Positions 16,918 through 23,444 of a stretch of 64,000 nucleotides of DNA are shown here, piece after piece. Source of the DNA: Bacteroidales bacterium (lineage in GTDB: Bacteria > Bacteroidota > Bacteroidia > Bacteroidales > UBA932); the NCBI GenBank assembly GCA_017482565.1, contig JAFUMO010000001.1:1-64000 (forward strand). Direction: 5' to 3'. A program made the position numbers and the translations under genes. Each line of letters begins with the position of its first letter. Position 1 is the first letter of the stretch. The notes beneath the pieces were generated by a model. The model did not search any database. It saw only the letters and a program-made list of their open reading frames with translations, and was not told where the DNA came from.

Positions 16918-18873
16918 ATGAGAAAAATTACATATACAATTCTACTGCTGTCAGTCATCATGATAGGCTGCTCGACACAGCAGAAGATACGCAAGATCAG
17001 GAAAGACCATCTGCAGGCTAAGGTAGCAATGGCTGAGGAAAACAGTCAGGAACACCAATTCATACCAACAGATACCACAACTAAGGTAGAGATACAAAAC
17101 ATCAATGGTGAAAGCATCATCATGAATGCCGTCAGGGATGAGGAAAGTGGAGAGATGGTAGCCGTGGAACAGCTCAATGCCATAGTGGTGGAAGCCAAGT
17201 TCCGACATCTGGCGGAGAGGAACGGGTATGTTGACATAGCATTTGACATCATCGTACCCAAAGAGATGCAGGATGAGCACTGGCAGCTGCGCTTCCAACC
17301 TCAGTTCCGTATACTTGAAGATACGCTCAATCTTGATGAACTGCTGATAACAGGAACCCGTTACAGACAGGACCAACAGAAAGGTTATGACCAGTATAAC
17401 AAGTACCTTGAGACAATAATATCGGATACTGCTGATTTCTACAAGACTTTCACCAAGGACCATCTTCTGGCCGTATTCCTGGAAAGGAATGTGGACAGGG
17501 AGCCGTCATCCTTCTTCCGGGGAAGCCGTCAGAAGACCGGGACTGCATTCGGTGTAACTGAAGCTCAGGCTGTGGACTATTACACCAGGCACTCCCTGGT
17601 AAGGAAAAACAACAAGAAAAAGGAGAAGATGGATGAGATGTATGCCAAATACATTACAGATCCCATCAGGCTCGCGGGAGTCAGGCTTGACAGTGTCATA
17701 ACAAGTGCTGACGGCACAATAAGATATAATTATGTACAACCCGTAAGAACAAAGCGGGACCTGCGTAAGGTGGAGATGGTACTCAAGGGGGAGATATACG
17801 AAAGTGGCAGCTTCAACAGGATATATACCATGCCCCAGACAGAACCACTCACATTCTACATCAGTTCAATGTCAGCGTTTACCGACCAGTCACCACGTTA
17901 CATACAGAAGGTGGTACACCGCAATGCAGAGGCCAACACAGCTGCTGCCATCGCCTTCAAGGTAGGCAGATTTGATATTGATGACACCCTGGGAGACAAT
18001 GCATCCGAAATAGCCAGGATCAAGACAAACATAAGGACAGTATTGTCTGCTGAAGAATATATCGTGGACTCACTGCTCATCACTGCGAGCTGCTCTCCTG
18101 AAGGGACAGTTGCCGCCAACTCCAAGCTGGCCGAGAACCGTGCACAATCAATAAAATATTATTTCAACAAGTTCATCAAGGATTATCGTGACAGCGTCGC
18201 CAATTCAATGTATGTAATTGACCTGACATCAGACGGCCAGATGCGCAAGAACGAGATCCAGGATGTAGGCATATTGACATCATCTCATCCTGAAGAGTGG
18301 GACATGCTCCGGGAACTGATTGACAAGGACACTTCACTTACAGACAGAGAAAACATATTGAAATGCTTTGCCATCTCGGACCTGGATGAAAGAGAAAAAG
18401 CCCTGCAGCAGACAAAGGACTACAGATACATAAGAAGCGAGCTGTATGCCAAACTGAGGACTGTGAAGTTTGACTTTTTCCTCCACCGCAAAGGGATGAT
18501 AAAGGATACAATCCATACGACAGAAATTGACTCTGTATATATGCGAGGTGTCCAGGCATTGGAGGACAGGAACTATGAAGAGGCAGTACAACTGCTAAGG
18601 CCATACATGGACTACAACTCAGCTGTCGCCTTCGTATGTATGGACTATAACCAGAGTGCCCTATCAGTTCTCTCCACGCTTCCACGCTCCGCCCAAAGAG
18701 ACTACATGCTGGCTGTGGTATACGCCAGACTGGGGAAAGAACAAAAAGCTGTAGAACACTTCATACAGAGTGTAGAACAGGACTACTCAATGAGACACAG
18801 AGGAAACCTGGATCCGGAAGTATCCCAACTTGTCAAGAAATATAACCTTGACACACATTTGGACACACTTTAA
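16918..18873 (+). CDS. OmpA/TPR-type pilus-locus lipoprotein (DUF3868-like)
   Basis: A 651-residue lipoprotein; the lipobox cysteine is residue 18 (IMIGC). The N-terminal half is beta-rich; an OmpA-like segment follows at about 380-430 (IVDSLLITASCSPEGTVAAN, ENRAQSIKYYF), and TPR-like helices are at the C-terminus (540-640, YMRGVQALEDRNYEEAVQLL). Proteins of this kind accompany DUF3575 and Mfa proteins in Bacteroidales pilus loci and may anchor the fibre to the wall. The domain name is by analogy, not by a search. Confidence 0.7.
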   Translation: MRKITYTILLLSVIMIGCSTQQKIRKIRKDHLQAKVAMAEENSQEHQFIPTDTTTKVEIQNINGESIIMNAVRDEESGEMVAVEQLNAIVVEAKFRHLAERNGYVDIAFDIIVPKEMQDEHWQLRFQPQFRILEDTLNLDELLITGTRYRQDQQKGYDQYNKYLETIISDTADFYKTFTKDHLLAVFLERNVDREPSSFFRGSRQKTGTAFGVTEAQAVDYYTRHSLVRKNNKKKEKMDEMYAKYITDPIRLAGVRLDSVITSADGTIRYNYVQPVRTKRDLRKVEMVLKGEIYESGSFNRIYTMPQTEPLTFYISSMSAFTDQSPRYIQKVVHRNAEANTAAAIAFKVGRFDIDDTLGDNASEIARIKTNIRTVLSAEEYIVDSLLITASCSPEGTVAANSKLAENRAQSIKYYFNKFIKDYRDSVANSMYVIDLTSDGQMRKNEIQDVGILTSSHPEEWDMLRELIDKDTSLTDRENILKCFAISDLDEREKALQQTKDYRYIRSELYAKLRTVKFDFFLHRKGMIKDTIHTTEIDSVYMRGVQALEDRNYEEAVQLLRPYMDYNSAVAFVCMDYNQSALSVLSTLPRSAQRDYMLAVVYARLGKEQKAVEHFIQSVEQDYSMRHRGNLDPEVSQLVKKYNLDTHLDTL

Positions 18874-18889
18874 ACACAAAACAAATATT

Positions 18890-19957
18890 ATGAAACATTC
18901 AATTTCGACAATGGCGTTAATTGCCCTTATGGGCCTATTCACAGCCTCTTGCGAGAAACACGACGCCAATACTCCGCTGCAAGAGAGCCTATTGACAATC
19001 AACATCGTCCCTGAAGCGGAAAGCAAGGCCACAGGATCTGCTCATGGTGTACAGGCAGAAGACAATGCTGTTCAGACACTGGAATTCTTCGTTTTCCGTT
19101 CGGAGGGTGAAGATGCCGGCATGCTGGATGCCTACAAGATGTACACAGCCGCTGAGCTGACAAGCCTAACCAATTTGGAGGTAAAGACAACCACAGGGAA
19201 GAAGATGATTTATGCAGTCGCCAACTCACATAAAAGTGACAACTGGTCTGGTGTCAAGACATTGACAGAATTCCAGGCTCAGATAGCATCCCTGCAGTCC
19301 GAAAACAACAAGAACTTCACAATGGCCGGTTCTGTAGAGGCAGTACTGCAGACTACAACCTCTGTAACATTCTCCATAAGCAGACTGGTATCAAGGGTAC
19401 AATTGGCAAGCGTGAAGACACAATTTGCTGGCACGCCATGGGCCGGTTCATCCCTGACCAATGTCAAGATATATCTTATCAATGCTGCAGGTGACAAGCT
19501 GTACCATGATGGCAGCGACCAGCCGTCTACTACTATACTGAACATTAAAAAGGCTGTGGCCGCCGACATCAATGCTTGCACAATGGCCGGCATGCTGTAT
19601 GATGAGACTGCTTCTGCAATAACCGATGCAGGGTACAATACAACACATACATTCTACTGCTACGAGAACATGGTTGCATCTGAGAGTGCAGACAAGAAAT
19701 TCACAAAACTCATAATCCAGGCAGATATGAACGGCCACACCTACTACTACCCTATCAGCATAAACAGGGAAGGATTCGGCTATGATGCCAGCAACGGCCA
19801 CGCAGGAATAAAACGCAATACATCATACTCGGTCAATGTCACCATACTGCGACCAGGTTCGCTGGATCCTGACACACCTGTAGAACACTCTGCAATGACA
19901 GCAACCCTTAACATTGCCCCATGGGCAACCGTACCAGCTGTAAGTGTCATATTCTAG
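18890..19957 (+). CDS. Mfa1/FimA-like fimbrillin, major pilin candidate
   Basis: A 355-residue lipoprotein pilin. The lipobox cysteine is residue 21 (FTASC). The mature part begins with strand-forming sequence SLLTINIVPEAESKA and continues with ALEFFVF-type and AVANSHK segments, as in type V fimbrillins, which are cut by an Arg/Lys-specific protease and polymerise by strand exchange. The start at 18890 is set by the lipoprotein signal; 20 codons upstream overlap the previous gene. It is followed by the Mfa2-like anchor, the usual order. Confidence 0.85.
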   Translation: MKHSISTMALIALMGLFTASCEKHDANTPLQESLLTINIVPEAESKATGSAHGVQAEDNAVQTLEFFVFRSEGEDAGMLDAYKMYTAAELTSLTNLEVKTTTGKKMIYAVANSHKSDNWSGVKTLTEFQAQIASLQSENNKNFTMAGSVEAVLQTTTSVTFSISRLVSRVQLASVKTQFAGTPWAGSSLTNVKIYLINAAGDKLYHDGSDQPSTTILNIKKAVAADINACTMAGMLYDETASAITDAGYNTTHTFYCYENMVASESADKKFTKLIIQADMNGHTYYYPISINREGFGYDASNGHAGIKRNTSYSVNVTILRPGSLDPDTPVEHSAMTATLNIAPWATVPAVSVIF

Positions 19958-19997
19958 CCATTAAAACCTATAAAGCAATAAGCAAGAGAATAAAACA

Positions 19998-20837
19998 ATG
20001 AAAAACAAGATTGCAATAATCTGTCTTGCCATATCATTACTCAGCAGTTGCACACCAGGTATCTGGGAGGACCGCTCGGATTGTCCGGGCTGGTTCTCCT
20101 TGGATTACTCCCAAGTTGACCCCAACATTGAACAACTGCATATATGGTTTACAGACAACAGCACTGGTGAAGTGCTATTCAAAGATATAGTACCATCTTC
20201 AGCATATCAGACATACTACGAAATACAACTGCCCAGGACCGACAATCTAAGGTACTACGTATTCGGCAACATAACATCTGCAACAACAATAACAGAGGAG
20301 CCAACTCTGAACACATCCATTGTAAAGAAAGAAAAGCTTTCCGCGGATTCCCTGTACTACCAGGCAAGCGACATAATAAGCACACGACAAGAATTCACAT
20401 ATGACACAGTACGGCTGCACAAGGAATTTGCCAATGTTGATTTTATAATGCGCGGCACACCAAAAAAGGGTGATGATATCCATATAGATGCATATGGGAC
20501 GACAGCCGGACTATACATAGACAGAAGATATATACCAGGCCAGATGACAACAAGCGTGGAAGACAAGGTGACAGCTGAGGGCAACAGCCTGTTCAGGTTC
20601 CGTCTGATGCGTCAGGAAAACATAGAGGACCTCATGCTCAAGATAACCGGCACCGTGGCGGGTATCCCTGTTGAAATAGAGGAATTCCCATTGGGAGAGT
20701 TCCTCAAGAAAGCAAACTACAACATGCTCAGTGATGATCTGAAAGATGTAACCGTGACCATGGACATGTCCTTCAATTTCATCAACATTAAGATAGAAGA
20801 CTGGTCATCAACATACCCTGTTGATATAGAGATATAA
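19998..20837 (+). CDS. FimB/Mfa2-family pilus anchor
   Basis: A 279-residue lipoprotein (lipobox cysteine 18, SLLSSC). The motif IWEDRSDCPGWFSLDYS right after the lipid site is a hallmark of FimB/Mfa2 proteins, which hold the base of type V pili in the outer membrane and limit fibre length. The length fits the family. Followed by a shared 14-base motif (20853) and two terminator-like hairpins before the next gene. Confidence 0.88.
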   Translation: MKNKIAIICLAISLLSSCTPGIWEDRSDCPGWFSLDYSQVDPNIEQLHIWFTDNSTGEVLFKDIVPSSAYQTYYEIQLPRTDNLRYYVFGNITSATTITEEPTLNTSIVKKEKLSADSLYYQASDIISTRQEFTYDTVRLHKEFANVDFIMRGTPKKGDDIHIDAYGTTAGLYIDRRYIPGQMTTSVEDKVTAEGNSLFRFRLMRQENIEDLMLKITGTVAGIPVEIEEFPLGEFLKKANYNMLSDDLKDVTVTMDMSFNFINIKIEDWSSTYPVDIEI

Positions 20838-20852
20838 GGCGTGCACTCATGT

Positions 20853-20866
20853 GTTGTGAATTGCTT
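20853..20866 (+). repeat. GTTGTGAATTGCTT motif, copy 1
   Basis: Identical 14 bases occur at 26424-26437; a shorter version (GTGAATTGCTTTC) is at 1615-1627. All three lie just after the stop codon of a rightward gene, and the two full copies are followed by a hairpin terminator. Function unknown. Confidence 0.7.
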
Positions 20867-20873
20867 GTATTAC

Positions 20874-20899
20874 GCAGGGCAGCATGCCCCCTGCTTTTT
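20874..20899 (+). terminator. Intrinsic terminator inside the pilus block
   Basis: Stem GCAGGG / CCCTGC with a 9-base loop, then TTTTT. It lies 37 bases after the Mfa2-like gene. Confidence 0.7.
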
Positions 20900-20924
20900 A
20901 AGAATCCTAAAAATCCCCATTGCT

Positions 20925-20988
20925 GGGCCCGGGGCGATAAATTTCCATGTCGAGCCGGAGGTAATTCCGTAATACCGGGCCCTTTTTT
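20925..20988 (+). terminator. Second terminator-like hairpin or attenuator
   Basis: Perfect 8-bp stem GGGCCCGG / CCGGGCCC around a 42-base loop, then TTTTTT, ending 30 bases before the next start. No TAnnTTTG promoter is visible between here and 21018. The long loop may hold alternative pairings, so an attenuator or riboregulator is possible. Confidence 0.6.
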
Positions 20989-21017
20989 ACAACAGGCATG
21001 GCAAAAGATATATAGAC

Positions 21018-21416
21018 ATGGAAAAGAATCTGAAAATATTCAACTACAACGACAATTCAATATCGTTTCAAGTGGGAGAGTCTACAATGATAAATGCCAC
21101 ACAAATGGCAAAGCCGTTTGGAAAACAACCAAGTGACTGGCTACGACTACAACAAACAGAAGAGTTAATCTCCTCATTATCTGCCGTTCGGGGAATTCCC
21201 CGAACGGGATTAATTCAAATTATTCAAGGTGGCAACAGAATACAAGGAACTTTCTTAAATGAAGATTTGGCATTGTTATTCGCTCAATGGTTATCCCCAT
21301 CTTTTTACATCTGGTGCAATGACCGCATCAAGGAGCTGCTGCTGATGGGAAAGGTTGAGAACAACTTCAAAAAAGAAAAAAAGATTGAGTGGAAGATGAC
21401 AAAAAACAACAGCTGA
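21018..21416 (+). CDS. KilA-N protein, truncated and shifted at its 3' end
   Basis: A 132-residue KilA-N protein. The first 59 bases equal those of the gene at 16052; residues about 36-95 differ strongly from that paralogue, then WCNDRIKELLLMGKVENNFK is shared again. The last 15 residues come from a shifted frame: compared with the related linker at 22598-22690, one G is missing near 21388. A 17-base deletion follows near 21456. Together they remove 18 bases, so this gene and the next are in the same frame but separated by TGA codons. They may descend from one long fused gene. Confidence 0.75.
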   Translation: MEKNLKIFNYNDNSISFQVGESTMINATQMAKPFGKQPSDWLRLQQTEELISSLSAVRGIPRTGLIQIIQGGNRIQGTFLNEDLALLFAQWLSPSFYIWCNDRIKELLLMGKVENNFKKEKKIEWKMTKNNS

Positions 21417-21461
21417 ACACATTGGAAAACAATATGAAAACACTTGACAATACTATATGAG

Positions 21462-23444
21462 ATGAACATCCAAAATATGGTACACGAAATCAGGGGGCAG
21501 CAGGTGGTGTTGGACCGCGATTTGGCCAAACTTTATGGCGTGGTAACAAGAGACTTGAATAAAGCAGTTAGAAGAAACATTGAAAGATTCCCTGAAGACT
21601 TCATGTTTCAATTAACAAAGACTGAGACAGAAAACTTGATGTTCCAATCTGGAACATCAAGTTGGGGAGGAACAAGAAAGCTCCCTCTCGCTTTTACCGA
21701 ACAAGGCGTAGCAATGCTCTCATCTGTCCTACGCTCAAAAGCGGCCGTTGACATCAATATCAAACTCTTGAAAGCATTCGATAGGAGTAGTGAAACTTTT
21801 GATTTTCAAGATAATTCAAAACAACTCTTACCTTCCATAATGCTAATGAATGGCTGCCAGGCAGTATCCGCACTTGAGATGTACATTGCATTGGGATTAT
21901 CCACAAGTCATTGGCAAAGATGGTACAAGAAAAATATCATCAACAATGAATTCTTTACACAAGACGTTGATTATCAAAATTTCCGCCATAAGGGCGAAAA
22001 CCCTCTCGTTGGACGACCAACTCAAGACTTCATAATTTCCCTTGACATGGCCAAACACCTTGCCATGATGGCACGGACAAAAAGGAGCCATGAATTGAGA
22101 CAATATTTTATTGAAACAGAGAAAAAACACCAAGCCGAGCAGTTCAACACCGTCAAAGCAGAAAGAGAGATTGAGGTGAATGATGATAAAAAGTATCTGC
22201 TGAATGCATTTGCCACCTTGGAACCTGACTTGATGGTATGTGCTACAGATAAGAAAACTGAAAACGTAACTGAACTTATCAAGATAAGAGAAAAGGACGG
22301 GCATCAAGCAGTATCCGCTAGGGAGCTGCATGAGTTCCTCGGAAGTAAACAACGATTTACAGATTGGATAACCAATCGCATAGAGAAATATAAATTTATT
22401 GAAAATGAGGATTATGAGGTTTTTCATAAATTTATGAAAAACCCCTCTGGAGGTCGTCCTCTTGATGAATATGCACTCACTCTTGACATGGCTAAAGAAC
22501 TGTGCATGGTGGAAAATAACGATAAAGGCAGACAGGCCCGTCGCTACTTCATTGAGGTAGAGAAAAAATTCAATACCATTAGAAAAGAGAAAAGGATTGA
22601 GGTGGAAGATGACAAAAAACAACAGCTGAACACATTGGAAAACAATATGAAAACACTTGACAATACTATAGACAATGCCTCCATTGATGAGATTAACATC
22701 CAAAATATGGTACACGAAATCAGGGGGCAGCAGGTGATGTTGGACAGGAATCTAGCTCAACTGTACGGTGTGGAGACAAAGGCATTGAACCAGGCCGTAA
22801 GGAGAAATATTGAGAGATTCCCTGAAGATTTTATGTTTGAACTTAGCCCTAATGAATATAACCTACTGATAGACAGTTCAAGGTCACAAATTGTGACCTT
22901 GAACAAAACTAGAGGACAGAATATAAAATACGCACCTCTCGCTTTTACCGAACAAGGCGTGGCAATGTTGTCATCTGTCCTACGCTCAAAAGCGGCCGTT
23001 GACATCAATATCAGCATCATGCGTGCCTTTGTTGCAGCACGGAAGCTGGCCGAGCAGTTCAACACCGTCAAAGCAGAAAGAGAGATTGAGGTGGAGGATG
23101 ACAAAAAGTATCTGCTGAATGCATTTGCTACCTTGGAACCAGACTTGGAAGACTACAGCAATACCATACTTACCCTCAATTTTGTTACGACTAGGGAATG
23201 TTTTCTCAAGACAATACTACCGTTGGTCAAGCTGTATGGCGGCAAGTACCGTGGCACTCCAGGATATATGTTCACACAATATGAGCAAGCAGAGGAGGCA
23301 CAGAGAGAGATAAACACAAAGTGCTTCAACTACGAAATACCTATAAAATCCTTCAATAACACTTCCCGATACGCCCTGAAGCAACTGGGACTGTATGAAA
23401 ACTACAAGAAGATATTCAACTTAAAAGAAAAACTATATGCGTAA
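21462..23444 (+). CDS. Mosaic antirepressor: ORF6N-AntA-AntA-ORF6N
   Basis: A 660-residue protein built of four phage-type DNA-binding modules: ORF6N at about 1-105, AntA-like at 133-222, a second AntA-like at 273-372 and ORF6N at 412-520. Near-identical linkers (EQFNTVKAEREIEV, LLNAFATLEPDL) lie at about 226-262 and 525-562, and a unique C-terminal domain fills 565-660. The paired modules share long stretches of nearly identical DNA, so it arose by duplication and shuffling. The ATG at 21462 is preferred over an upstream TTG. The stop overlaps the start of the adhesin gene by 8 bases, so translation of the two is probably coupled. DNA targets are unknown. Confidence 0.82.
   Translation: MNIQNMVHEIRGQQVVLDRDLAKLYGVVTRDLNKAVRRNIERFPEDFMFQLTKTETENLMFQSGTSSWGGTRKLPLAFTEQGVAMLSSVLRSKAAVDINIKLLKAFDRSSETFDFQDNSKQLLPSIMLMNGCQAVSALEMYIALGLSTSHWQRWYKKNIINNEFFTQDVDYQNFRHKGENPLVGRPTQDFIISLDMAKHLAMMARTKRSHELRQYFIETEKKHQAEQFNTVKAEREIEVNDDKKYLLNAFATLEPDLMVCATDKKTENVTELIKIREKDGHQAVSARELHEFLGSKQRFTDWITNRIEKYKFIENEDYEVFHKFMKNPSGGRPLDEYALTLDMAKELCMVENNDKGRQARRYFIEVEKKFNTIRKEKRIEVEDDKKQQLNTLENNMKTLDNTIDNASIDEINIQNMVHEIRGQQVMLDRNLAQLYGVETKALNQAVRRNIERFPEDFMFELSPNEYNLLIDSSRSQIVTLNKTRGQNIKYAPLAFTEQGVAMLSSVLRSKAAVDINISIMRAFVAARKLAEQFNTVKAEREIEVEDDKKYLLNAFATLEPDLEDYSNTILTLNFVTTRECFLKTILPLVKLYGGKYRGTPGYMFTQYEQAEEAQREINTKCFNYEIPIKSFNNTSRYALKQLGLYENYKKIFNLKEKLYA

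Noticed and set aside
20849..21136. Rightward 95-residue frame
   Set aside because: It runs through both terminator hairpins and into the KilA-N gene in another frame, with no protein-like features.
16052..23444. Diversity-generating retroelement acting on the KilA-N/ORF6N genes
   Set aside because: No reverse transcriptase or template repeat is seen, and the variable parts are not limited to adenine sites; recombination explains the pattern better.
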